A stretch of DNA of 24,395 nt, taken from positions 1 to 24,395 of the forward strand of contig JAVEXI010000028.1 of assembly GCA_034004165.1 (NCBI GenBank), given 5' to 3'. The position numbers and the translations under genes were made by a program. The first letter of the stretch is position 1. Each line of letters starts with the position of its first letter. This document shows positions 6,669-14,653 of this stretch, piece by piece. This stretch comes from Gudongella sp034004165 (lineage in GTDB: Bacteria; Bacillota; Clostridia; Tissierellales; Tissierellaceae). The notes beneath the pieces are model-generated. The model worked only from the letters and a program-made list of their open reading frames with translations, searched no databases and had not been told where the DNA came from.

Positions 6669-9032
6669 CTATAACTTGTCAATCATCCATATTTCCTTTG
6701 AATACTCTTCAATCGTCCTGTCAGAGCTGAATTTCCCAGCATTGCTAATATTTAACCAGCATTTCCTAGCCCATAGCATAGGGTCTCTGTAGTCTCTATC
6801 AATTCTTTCCTGAATTTTTCTGTATGAATCAAAGTCCTTCAGCACATAGTAGACATCTGGTTTCTGCCAGTCAACACCATAAACAAGAGAATTAAAAATG
6901 TCTCTGTAAGCTCCAGTCGAATCCTCAAAGGTCCCATCTATCAGAGTATCCAAAACTCTCTTAAGCTTTGGATCAGAATTATAAATTTCGAATGGATTGT
7001 AAGAGTTAGAAATTTCCGCAATATCTTCTACTCTCAAGCCAAATATATAATTGTTTTCTTCTCCTGCTTCTTCAACAATTTCAATATTTGCTCCATCGAA
7101 CGTTCCAAGAGTAGGAGCCCCGTTCAGCATGAATTTCATGTTCCCTGTACCAGAAGCTTCTTTACCTGCAGTTGAAATCTGCTCTGATACATCTGCTGCA
7201 GGAAATAGCTTTTCCGCATAAGAAACTCTATAGTTTTGTACAAATACGACTTTTATTCTTCCATTGACATCATTGTCATTATTTACTTTTTGCGCTATGT
7301 CATTTATTAATCTAATAATGCCCTTTGCCCTAAAGTACCCTGGAGCTGCCTTTGCACCAAAAATGAATGTACGAGGAACTATATCCATATTAGGGTTGTC
7401 TTTAAGTTCAAAATACAGGTAAATTATATGAAGTGCATTTAATAATTGTCTCTTGTACTCGTGGAGTCTTTTAATCTGAATATCATAAATCGAACTAGGG
7501 TCAACAACTACACCTTCCGTTGCAAATATATAATCTGAAAGTTGTTCCTTTTTCTTTTTCTTTACGTCTAGAAATTCTCTGAGTACATTTTCTTCTTCTG
7601 AGAATTGCTCAAGTTCTTTAAGTCTGCCAAGGTCTGTAATCCAATCATCACTCTTAAGCAATCTTGTAATTAGCTGCGAAAGCTCAGGATTAGACTGCAA
7701 CAACCACCTTCTTTGTGTTATTCCGTTTGTCTTATTATTGAACTTCCATGGATACAGTCGGTGCCAGTCTTTTAACTCTCTGTTTATAAGAAGGTCTGTA
7801 TGAAGTCTGGCTACTCCATTTACAGATCTCGAACCGTAAATTGACAGCCATGCCATTCTAATATTTCCATTGTGGATTATTTCGTACTTGTGAAACTGCT
7901 CGTGGGTTATCCCTATTCCTGCAAGCTCTTCTAACAACATGTAGTTTATCCTTTGGATTATCTCGTATATATGTGGAATAAGATCCTCGTAATAGCTTAC
8001 AGGCCATTGTTCAAGAGCTTCTGCCATGAGAGTATGGTTCGTATATCCAAAAACCGACTTCACAATTCCCCATGCCGTGTGCCAATCCATACCCTCTGAT
8101 TTTGTCAGAAGTCTCATCAACTCTGGAATTGCAACTGCAGGGTGAGTGTCATTAAGCTGTATAGCATTATAGCTAGAAAAACCATTAATGCTCCCATTCT
8201 CTTCTTTGTATCTACGAATTATATCTTGTAAAGAAGCGGAAACAAAAAAGTACTGCTGCTTTAGTCTTAATTTCTTTCCTTCTTCAAAGGAATCGTTAGG
8301 GTAAAGAACTTTAGCTATATTTTCAGCATCATTTTTTGCCTTAACAGCTAAATCATAATTTTGATCATTAAAAGCTCTGAAATCAAATTCTTCATCTGAT
8401 TCAGCTTTCCAAAGCCTTAAAGTACCCACCATCTTGTGTCCATGCCCGATTACAGGATAATCATATGGCACAGCCTTTATCTTACCACCTCTGAATGTGA
8501 CATAAACTGTTTCACGTACTTTCCTAATTCCCCATGGATCTCCGTATTCTGTCCAGTTATCTGCAACTTCTACTTGCTCTTTATCGATAATTTTCTGTTT
8601 AAATAAACCAAAGTCGTACCTGATCCCATAACCGTCCAATGGGTATCCAAGGGTCGCTGCAGAATCAAGAAAACACGCTGCAAGTCTACCTAAACCACCA
8701 TTCCCAAGGGCAGGATCCTCCTCAGATTCCTCGATAACACCGTAATCAATGCCCATTTCCTGGAGCAACTGCTCAACCTCATCTTTCACACCCATATTAA
8801 TAAGGTTGTTTGTAAGAAATCTCCCCATAAGGTACTCAGATGAAAGATAAAATGCTCTTCTCTTCCCAATCAGCTTCTTCTTTGAATCCTCCCACAGAGG
8901 CAGTACTTCTTCCATAATCGCCTTCGAAATCACTACGTATTTCTCAGTGTTGAGGAGTTCTTCAAAAGCTGAACCAAAAGTTGTCTGTGAGTAAAGATGA
9001 ATTCTGTTATATAAATTTTCATGATTCAACAT
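6669..9032 (-). CDS. glgP: Glycogen/maltodextrin phosphorylase
   Basis: It releases glucose-1-phosphate from alpha-1,4-glucans using PLP (glycoside transferase family 35). Its 787 aa are close to the usual ~800. The start chosen is ATG at 9032, 7 nt from AGGAGG; the GTG at 9038 would nearly touch the ribosome site. Diagnostic motifs are DPALGNGGLGRLAACFLDS near the N-terminus, QLNDTHPA, and the PLP-lysine motif EASGTGNMKFMLNG near residue 630, followed by GTFDGANIEI. The short N-terminus lacks the extended regulatory region of animal enzymes. It overlaps the end of malQ by 14 nt, so translation is coupled. The pair forms a glycogen or maltodextrin breakdown unit with its own terminator. Confidence 0.98.
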   Translation of the reverse strand: MLNHENLYNRIHLYSQTTFGSAFEELLNTEKYVVISKAIMEEVLPLWEDSKKKLIGKRRAFYLSSEYLMGRFLTNNLINMGVKDEVEQLLQEMGIDYGVIEESEEDPALGNGGLGRLAACFLDSAATLGYPLDGYGIRYDFGLFKQKIIDKEQVEVADNWTEYGDPWGIRKVRETVYVTFRGGKIKAVPYDYPVIGHGHKMVGTLRLWKAESDEEFDFRAFNDQNYDLAVKAKNDAENIAKVLYPNDSFEEGKKLRLKQQYFFVSASLQDIIRRYKEENGSINGFSSYNAIQLNDTHPAVAIPELMRLLTKSEGMDWHTAWGIVKSVFGYTNHTLMAEALEQWPVSYYEDLIPHIYEIIQRINYMLLEELAGIGITHEQFHKYEIIHNGNIRMAWLSIYGSRSVNGVARLHTDLLINRELKDWHRLYPWKFNNKTNGITQRRWLLQSNPELSQLITRLLKSDDWITDLGRLKELEQFSEEENVLREFLDVKKKKKEQLSDYIFATEGVVVDPSSIYDIQIKRLHEYKRQLLNALHIIYLYFELKDNPNMDIVPRTFIFGAKAAPGYFRAKGIIRLINDIAQKVNNDNDVNGRIKVVFVQNYRVSYAEKLFPAADVSEQISTAGKEASGTGNMKFMLNGAPTLGTFDGANIEIVEEAGEENNYIFGLRVEDIAEISNSYNPFEIYNSDPKLKRVLDTLIDGTFEDSTGAYRDIFNSLVYGVDWQKPDVYYVLKDFDSYRKIQERIDRDYRDPMLWARKCWLNISNAGKFSSDRTIEEYSKEIWMIDKL

Positions 9033-10512
9033 TTGCACACCTCCTGTATATTTTTGTTATATTTCTAATTCTATCTGCAAGCTCCTCAGTTAGATATTCG
9101 CTGTCGACTCTCCAGGTCCAATTTCCCCCAAGGGTTGAAGGAGTATTCATGCGGCTTTCTCCACCTAGATTTAAAAAATCTTGAATTTGAGCAATTGCCA
9201 AGTAAGAAGAAGCACTCCATGCTCCTCTTATAATTCCCCAGTTAATCCCTTCAACTTCATTAAGACGGAGGTATTCAACTGCGAAATTTCTCACTTCTTC
9301 ATCGGCTGAATCAAACCAGTCTCTTACTGTGCTGTTATCATGGGTCCCTGTGTAAACCACTGAATTTCTTTCACAATTATGTGGAAGGTAATCGCTTTCG
9401 CTATTTGGATCGAATGCAAACTGCAGCACCTTCATCCCTGGAAATCCTGTAGCTTTCATCAATTCTACCACTTCTTCTGTTTTAAAGCCCAAATCTTCTG
9501 CGATAATGTCAACTTCTCCAAAAACATCCTTTATACGTTCAAAGATTTTCATCCCTGGCCCTTTTATCCACTTTCCATTTATCGCATCTTTAGACCCATA
9601 AGGAATCCCCCAAAAGGATTCAAATCCTCTAAAATGGTCAATACGTATAGTATCAAATAATTCGGTGCTCTTTTTTATCCTTTTAATCCAGAAATCGTAT
9701 CCTTCTAATTCCATTCGATCCCAATTGTATACAGGATTACCCCAAAGCTGCCCTTTAGATGTAAAAGCATCTGGAGGGACTCCTGATACTACAGTCGGAA
9801 GAAAATTTTCATCAAGCAGGAACAGCTTAGGGTTTGCCCATAAATCTGAACTGTCGATGGACACATATATTGGAATATCGCCAATAATTTTTATTCCCTT
9901 TGAGTTTGCATAATCTTTAAGACGTTTCCACTGTTTAGCAAATAAATATTGAGTGAAAACCCAGAAGTAAACTGCTTTTTCATTGTTCTCTTCAAAGTTT
10001 TTCACCACTTTGCTGTCATACTCAATATAATCTTCATCCCAATTGATCCATTCCAAACCATTATGTAGGTCTTTTATCGCCATAAATAAAGCAAATTCTC
10101 TTAACCACCAGGAATTTTCTCTGTAGAAGTTAACTAGATCAGACTTCAACCTGTCATCAATATTATCATAAGCTTTCCTCAGAAGCTTGTACTTTTCAAC
10201 ATAGATTTTACCGTAATCTACTTGGTTTGCTTCACCAAAATTCACAAAAGCGACGTCCGCTTTCTTAAGAAGTCCTAATTCTATGAGTTCATCAATATCT
10301 ATAAAATATGGATTCCCCGCAAAAGCAGAAAAGCTCTGATATGGTGAATCGCCATAACCAGTTATCCCAAGAGGCAGTATCTGCCAGTTCTTCTGACCTG
10401 CACGCGTAAGAAAATCAATAAAGCTATAAGCTTCCGCTCCAAAGTCTCCAATTCCATATTTACCTGGCAACGATGAAATCGCCATAAGTATTCCACTTTC
10501 TCTACTTCTCAT
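9019..10512 (-). CDS. malQ: 4-alpha-glucanotransferase (amylomaltase)
   Basis: It transfers alpha-1,4-glucan segments between chains and frees glucose (glycoside hydrolase family 77, cytosol). It supplies longer chains that GlgP can attack. The ATG at 10512 is chosen (497 aa), giving the usual MRSRESGILMAISSLPG beginning; the frame stays open to a TTG at 10530 with a poorly spaced ribosome site. Catalytic elements are present: the nucleophile Asp in RIDHFRGFE, the acid/base Glu in DIIAEDLGF, and the transition-state Asp in GTHDNST. WANPKLF and VPPDAF are also typical. It is the first gene of a two-gene unit, with its 3' end overlapping glgP. Confidence 0.97.
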   Translation of the reverse strand: MRSRESGILMAISSLPGKYGIGDFGAEAYSFIDFLTRAGQKNWQILPLGITGYGDSPYQSFSAFAGNPYFIDIDELIELGLLKKADVAFVNFGEANQVDYGKIYVEKYKLLRKAYDNIDDRLKSDLVNFYRENSWWLREFALFMAIKDLHNGLEWINWDEDYIEYDSKVVKNFEENNEKAVYFWVFTQYLFAKQWKRLKDYANSKGIKIIGDIPIYVSIDSSDLWANPKLFLLDENFLPTVVSGVPPDAFTSKGQLWGNPVYNWDRMELEGYDFWIKRIKKSTELFDTIRIDHFRGFESFWGIPYGSKDAINGKWIKGPGMKIFERIKDVFGEVDIIAEDLGFKTEEVVELMKATGFPGMKVLQFAFDPNSESDYLPHNCERNSVVYTGTHDNSTVRDWFDSADEEVRNFAVEYLRLNEVEGINWGIIRGAWSASSYLAIAQIQDFLNLGGESRMNTPSTLGGNWTWRVDSEYLTEELADRIRNITKIYRRCANVES

Positions 10513-10549
10513 AAACCCACACCCTATCAATTCCTTCAGTTAACTAAGA

Positions 10550-10567
10550 TTTATATCTAAATATAAA
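10550..10567. promoter_or_regulatory. AT-rich near-palindrome upstream of malQ
   Basis: TTTATATCTAAATATAAA is palindromic at 16 of 18 positions. A second small palindrome, AGTTAACT, follows closer to malQ. The stretch between the upstream terminator and malQ is only ~58 nt, so the malQ-glgP promoter should be here. I cannot place a convincing -35 box, which would fit a regulated promoter, or alternatively read-through transcription. Confidence 0.3.
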
Positions 10568-10570
10568 ACT

Positions 10571-10596
10571 GCTGAAAAGGAATTATCCTTCTCAGC
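10571..10596 (-). terminator. Intrinsic terminator after the sulfurtransferase gene
   Basis: On the minus strand, GCTGAGAAGGA (10596-10586) pairs with TCCTTTTCAGC (10581-10571), 11 bp including one G-U pair, with a 4-nt loop. AGTTTTATATTT follows. The stem begins at the last base of the stop codon. Confidence 0.8.
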
Positions 10597-11432
10597 TATT
10601 TCGTTTCTACAACAATTTCATTGTCATCGTAGGATATCCAGTCACTCCAGCTTCCAATATATGCAACTGGTTTAAGGCCTATTTCTTCCATAAACAAGAA
10701 GTTAACCGTACATGCAATTCCAGACCCGCAGTGAACCACAATTTTATCATATCCTCTCAAATCTTCAAAATACTTTTCAAGCTCATCTTTTTCTGGTATC
10801 CTGCTTCCTTCTGTAAGATCTGTCCAGGGATAATTTACAGCTGATGGTATATGGCCTGCCACTTTGTCGATTGGTTCATTTTCACCTCTATATCTCTCAG
10901 CAGTTCTCGTATCTACTATCACTGCTTTGTCTTTTCCAATTAATTCTTTAACATCTTGCATAGAGATTTCTAATCCATCTGCTTTTTTGACTGTCAGTCC
11001 TCTGCTCTTTTTAGTTTCTGGAATATCAGTAGTCAATTCAAGGCCCTTCTCTTTCCAGCCCTTTATACCACCACCGAGGATTTTTACGTTTTCTTTTCCA
11101 ACTAACTTAAGCATCCACCAGAGTCTGGCAGCCATGCCTAAATCTCCATCATCATATACTATTACCTCGGTTAAATCATCAACCCCAAGATTTTCCATGT
11201 CTTTAGCAAATTTGTCTATATCGGGAAGTGGGTGCCTTCCTCCATGCTCAGAGAGCTCTCCTGTAAGAACTTCTTCCACTGAAACAAACACCGCTCCAGG
11301 TAAATGTCCTTCCTTATAAGATCTAGCACCGTAATCAGGATCCCCCAATACTGATCTTGTGTCCATTATTAGAATTTCTTCTCTTTCAAGATTTTTACTG
11401 AGCCAGTCAGTTGTCACTATGTTTTTCAACAC
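10596..11432 (-). CDS. Two-domain sulfurtransferase (thiosulfate/3-mercaptopyruvate type)
   Basis: This 278-aa protein has tandem rhodanese domains. The N-terminal domain (about 1-140) keeps the fold (MDTRSVLGDPDYGARSYKEG, GHLPGAVF) but has YDDGDLGMAARLWW where a catalytic loop would be, so it is inactive. The C-terminal domain has the catalytic Cys at about residue 239 in VVHCGSGIACTV. The CGSG(I/V) loop favours 3-mercaptopyruvate or thiosulfate as sulfur donor. It moves sulfane sulfur to thiols, cyanide or proteins. GTG at 11432 lies 4 nt from AGGAGG, and the next codon, TTG, has a better 7-nt spacing; either may be used. It is 11 nt after the TPM-domain gene, so it is the last gene of that operon. 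Confidence 0.93.
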   Translation of the reverse strand: MLKNIVTTDWLSKNLEREEILIMDTRSVLGDPDYGARSYKEGHLPGAVFVSVEEVLTGELSEHGGRHPLPDIDKFAKDMENLGVDDLTEVIVYDDGDLGMAARLWWMLKLVGKENVKILGGGIKGWKEKGLELTTDIPETKKSRGLTVKKADGLEISMQDVKELIGKDKAVIVDTRTAERYRGENEPIDKVAGHIPSAVNYPWTDLTEGSRIPEKDELEKYFEDLRGYDKIVVHCGSGIACTVNFLFMEEIGLKPVAYIGSWSDWISYDDNEIVVETK

Positions 11433-11443
11433 AATTCCTCCTT

Positions 11444-12271
11444 TTAAAATTTTCGTCCGCCTCCGCCATGTGAACGCCCACTGGAAGACCTGTGTACAGT
11501 ACTTCTTCCCGACGATGAACCGCTTCCTCCTCCTGAAGGCGGCGTTCGGGGAATAATCCTCGAAGTTACAAATTGGTCAATTAATCTATCGCTGTTATTA
11601 GCGAGATTTACTATGCTATTATTTCTATAAGAAAATGGATTAGGTGGATTTTTCACTTTATATCTGGACGTAACTGAACTATAAAAACCACCACCTACTC
11701 CTAGAGATGCCAAAAGACTTGCAACTGCTTCAAAAGGCGTAAATGTATTCTTTTCTTTTTCTCCCTCGAATACTGTATGTTGATCTGAAGGTATTCCTTG
11801 ATCAAGATAATAAGAAGTCATATCAATGAATCCAAGGGCAGCCCCATAATAGTCACCTTGAGAAAGCCCAGAGTCAAATATTGAATCCAGAACTCTCTCG
11901 ATCCTCATGTCAGTTAAATACCTTATACCTTCTCCGGAAGTAGAAATATAAGCTTCTCTGTTGTCCATGTCTATTAAAAATAGTATGCCTGAGTGGTCAT
12001 CTCCTCGCCCATACCCATTATAATCGAAGTAATCGTCGGAGTAATCTCGTGAACTTTTCCCTTCAGCATCGTAAGTTGTAACTATTACTATATCCATATT
12101 ATAGTTGTCAGAGAGAATAGACAGTGAATTTGTGAGCGAATTTATATCTGAATCATTAAATAAGCCTGCATCGTCCACTATAAGCATTTCTGCAGGGGCT
12201 CCAAATGCTACTGAAGATAACAATAATGATGTGAATAATACAATGATGAGTATTCTACTGTTAATTACCAT
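11444..12271 (-). CDS. TPM-domain membrane protein, YdjH-like
   Basis: This 275-aa protein has a signal peptide or N-terminal anchor (about 1-25, ILIIVLFTSLLLSSVAFG). It then has a TPM domain (about 28-160: VDDAGLFNDSDINSL, MDIVIVTTYDAEGKSSRDYS, HSGILFLIDMDNREAYIST), a weakly hydrophobic stretch near 185-205, and a Gly/Ser/Arg-rich tail ending SGRSHGGGGRKF. The domain should be extracytoplasmic. It overlaps the preceding zinc-ribbon gene by 7 nt and shares its ribosome site, GGAGGT. With the two upstream genes it matches the YdjG-YdjH-YdjI set of Bacillus subtilis, which there works with a PspA-type protein at the membrane. Confidence 0.85.
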   Translation of the reverse strand: MVINSRILIIVLFTSLLLSSVAFGAPAEMLIVDDAGLFNDSDINSLTNSLSILSDNYNMDIVIVTTYDAEGKSSRDYSDDYFDYNGYGRGDDHSGILFLIDMDNREAYISTSGEGIRYLTDMRIERVLDSIFDSGLSQGDYYGAALGFIDMTSYYLDQGIPSDQHTVFEGEKEKNTFTPFEAVASLLASLGVGGGFYSSVTSRYKVKNPPNPFSYRNNSIVNLANNSDRLIDQFVTSRIIPRTPPSGGGSGSSSGRSTVHRSSSGRSHGGGGRKF

Positions 12272-13299
12272 ATGAACATACCTCCAGCTGCCAGTACCGC
12301 AAATATTACACCGGCAATAAGCCCTGCTGTTGACAGTGCTCTTCCCTTGCTAAGTGGCAAGTCACCAAATGATTTTCCAGACTGCCCATTTACCGCAAAT
12401 ATATAAGTATCTCCCCTATATGAATACGTTAATATCCAGGCTGGCAATAATGAAAAATGCCAGTTCTTCAGGTTTAGCTCCGTCTGACTCTTTTGTGGTA
12501 TCACTTGCTGATAACCAGAAGTAATCTCACTAAGCATATATCCAAAATATCTTTCAAGATCACGCTCTACTAAAGGTTCTACTTTTTCCCTGGGGATATT
12601 GTACTGTTCAGCATAAAATCCCGACAGGTATCCCATGGAAAAAGGAATAGAATCATTTTCTTCGTAAGGTCCTATTCCATTAAGAAGTCTGGTGTCAATT
12701 TTATCGAATCCAACTGCTCCAGCATTATTGATTTCCATATTTCCTTTTCTTACTATCTCAAATTTACTAGTCTCTGTGTATTCAATATCTCCACTTCTCC
12801 AAACCCTCGTATTTCTTCCTTCGCCAGCAAAATCTAATCTTGCATTAGCTTCGACCCTCCAGTGAGGAAGATATACACCAGTGATTTTCTCAAGCTGTGA
12901 ATCACTTGTAAAATCCTTAGGTACGTATTTCATTCTGCCTGCCCACTGCAAGAACAGTTCTTTAGCTTTTTCTTTGCTTATTTTAAAAGGAATTATCTTT
13001 TGCGGTTCAAACTCGCCTGATAATCTACCCGTCAATATGACAGGATTGTGGCAATAATAGCAAAAGGTAGCTGATGTGGTATCATCTGTAACCACATCAG
13101 CTCCACAGCTGTCACAATGATATGTGCTAAGTCGCTCTTTCTCTTCATCTGACAGACGAGAATCTCTTCCCTCATGGATGTGAGTAAGCTCTTCTTCTGT
13201 GAATTCACTTAAACAGTATTCGCATTTAAATTTACCAATATCCGGATTAAAGTTTATACCCGCTCCACAATTAAGGCATTTATAGCTTGTAGTAGCCAT
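12265..13299 (-). CDS. Double zinc-ribbon membrane protein, YdjG-like
   Basis: This 344-aa protein begins with two zinc ribbons of TFIIB type. One has Cys8, Cys11, Cys26 and Cys29. The other has Cys62, Cys65, Cys80 and Cys83. A long middle region follows with a conserved-looking GVYLPHWRVEANARLDFAGEG stretch. One C-terminal membrane helix (about 322-344, STAGLIAGVIFAVLAAGGMF) anchors it, with the bulk of the protein probably cytosolic. It sits between the SPFH gene (17-nt gap) and the TPM gene (7-nt overlap), matching B. subtilis YdjG. By analogy it should be a scaffold of a membrane complex. No enzymatic motif is visible. Confidence 0.85.
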   Translation of the reverse strand: MATTSYKCLNCGAGINFNPDIGKFKCEYCLSEFTEEELTHIHEGRDSRLSDEEKERLSTYHCDSCGADVVTDDTTSATFCYYCHNPVILTGRLSGEFEPQKIIPFKISKEKAKELFLQWAGRMKYVPKDFTSDSQLEKITGVYLPHWRVEANARLDFAGEGRNTRVWRSGDIEYTETSKFEIVRKGNMEINNAGAVGFDKIDTRLLNGIGPYEENDSIPFSMGYLSGFYAEQYNIPREKVEPLVERDLERYFGYMLSEITSGYQQVIPQKSQTELNLKNWHFSLLPAWILTYSYRGDTYIFAVNGQSGKSFGDLPLSKGRALSTAGLIAGVIFAVLAAGGMFIW

Positions 13300-13316
13300 T
13301 TGTTACCTCCCTGGTG

Positions 13317-14531
13317 CTAAAATTTTGTCCCGCACTCTGGGCAGAATTTTGGATCTGCTCCCTCCGGTGCAATATAACCACAGTTTGAGCATACTTTTCT
13401 ATCTGGTCCTTTCGCTCCACATTCAGAACAGAACTTCCCAGTATTTTTTGCACCACATTCAGTACAGAACCATTCGTTAGGCTTTTTAATAGTTTCTTTT
13501 ACTTCTTCTTTTTTAGCCTGCTGCTCTTCCATCTGCTTCTGATTAGACTGGCTTGCTGCACCCATAAATGCTCCTGCACCCTGCATTCCAACACCCATTC
13601 CTAGGAATGCACCCATGGCGCCACCGCCACCTTCATTAGAACCTGCAGCTTCAAGTCCTCTGGCTACTGAACCCTGGACATAGCCTTCCCTTACTGAAGG
13701 ATCCCCAAGCATTGCTCCCTTGTTTCTCATATTTATAAGTTCCTTGGACTGATCGTCATATGAGATACTTGCAATACCTACTGAGAGAACTTCCATACCA
13801 CGCTTTTGTTTCCATTCGTCGTCTAATATCTCAGACATGTAAGAACTGAGTTCTCTACCTTTAGAAGGAACATGTGATATCCTGATTCCGTCAACGGACA
13901 TCTGGTTCATTGCGGCTTGCAAAGCTTCCAGAAATTCTGATAGATACTGCTCGTTTATGTCAGTTATTTCAACTTTTTCCCTATTCTTAGGAATAGCTTC
14001 CATAAAAAATAGAAGTGGATCTGTTATTTTGATAGAATAAGTCCCAAAAGTTCTCAGGAATAATTCTGAATTATAAAAATCATCGAAGTAATTAAGCGGA
14101 TTTGGTGTTCCAAACTTAATTCCTTTTACTTCTTGTAGGTTGACATAAAATACCTGCTGTTTGGTCGGTGTAACACCTCCAAACTTTATTCTCTGGAAAG
14201 ATTCCTTTAGGGCATCTTTAAAAGTACCATTGAAAAGAGAAGGCATGCTCGAATTATCAACTCTGTAATAACCTTCTTCCGCAGTGTAGTCGACTACTTT
14301 CCCACCGTCAATAAGCATCATAAACTGATTTGGATAAACGTGAATTATCGATCCATTAGAAATAACGTCTTCTGTTCCCTTTCTGTTAGAGCTACGCCTG
14401 TCGTCTTTACGAACAGCAACGCCTTTTGTAAATACAGTATTGTCTCCCATATCGTACGGTTCGATAACTTCTAGCCACTGATCTGCCAGTGAACCTCCAA
14501 CCGCACTACCAAGTGCTTTTATTAATCCCAT
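13317..14531 (-). CDS. SPFH-domain protein with C-terminal zinc ribbons, YdjI-like
   Basis: This 404-aa protein starts at ATG behind GAGGAGGG. An SPFH-like region (about 30-280) resembles the virion-core/YdjI group (NQFMMLIDGGKVVDYTAEEGYY, FKDALKESFQRIKFGG). A Gly/Ala/Met-rich linker follows (GGGGAMGAFLGMGVGMQGAG), then a short Lys/Glu/Gln coiled-coil-like stretch. The end carries two zinc ribbons (CTEC...CSEC and CSNC...CPEC, about 354-401). SPFH proteins form membrane microdomain assemblies. It is the first gene of a four-gene unit with YdjG-like, YdjH-like and sulfurtransferase genes. A PspA-like partner is not in the window. Confidence 0.9.
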   Translation of the reverse strand: MGLIKALGSAVGGSLADQWLEVIEPYDMGDNTVFTKGVAVRKDDRRSSNRKGTEDVISNGSIIHVYPNQFMMLIDGGKVVDYTAEEGYYRVDNSSMPSLFNGTFKDALKESFQRIKFGGVTPTKQQVFYVNLQEVKGIKFGTPNPLNYFDDFYNSELFLRTFGTYSIKITDPLLFFMEAIPKNREKVEITDINEQYLSEFLEALQAAMNQMSVDGIRISHVPSKGRELSSYMSEILDDEWKQKRGMEVLSVGIASISYDDQSKELINMRNKGAMLGDPSVREGYVQGSVARGLEAAGSNEGGGGAMGAFLGMGVGMQGAGAFMGAASQSNQKQMEEQQAKKEEVKETIKKPNEWFCTECGAKNTGKFCSECGAKGPDRKVCSNCGYIAPEGADPKFCPECGTKF

Positions 14532-14577
14532 ATCGGCCCTCCTCGGTTATTTTCATTTTAATTCTACTCATAATGTA

Positions 14578-14606
14578 AGTATACCCATTGCAGAGTGAGT
14601 CTACAA
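14578..14606 (-). promoter_or_regulatory. Sigma-A promoter of the YdjI/G/H-sulfurtransferase unit
   Basis: On the minus strand, -35 TTGTAG (14606-14601) lies 17 bp from -10 TATACT (14583-14578). It lies between the preceding gene's terminator and the SPFH start codon, leaving a leader of about 40 nt. Confidence 0.6.
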
Positions 14607-14618
14607 ATGTTTTAAAAG

Positions 14619-14643
14619 CAAAAAGCGGAGCATAATGCTCCGC
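14619..14643 (-). terminator. Intrinsic terminator after the BaeRF-type gene
   Basis: On the minus strand, GCGGAGC (14643-14637) pairs with GCTCCGC (14631-14625), with a short ATTAT loop, followed by TTTTTGC. It lies 10 nt after the stop codon. Confidence 0.9.
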
Positions 14644-14653
14644 ACATATTTTA

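Noticed and set aside
10864..11319. A 151-aa plus-strand ORF inside the sulfurtransferase gene
   Set aside because: Ser/Pro-rich composition typical of an antisense frame, no ribosome site, fully inside a well-supported gene.
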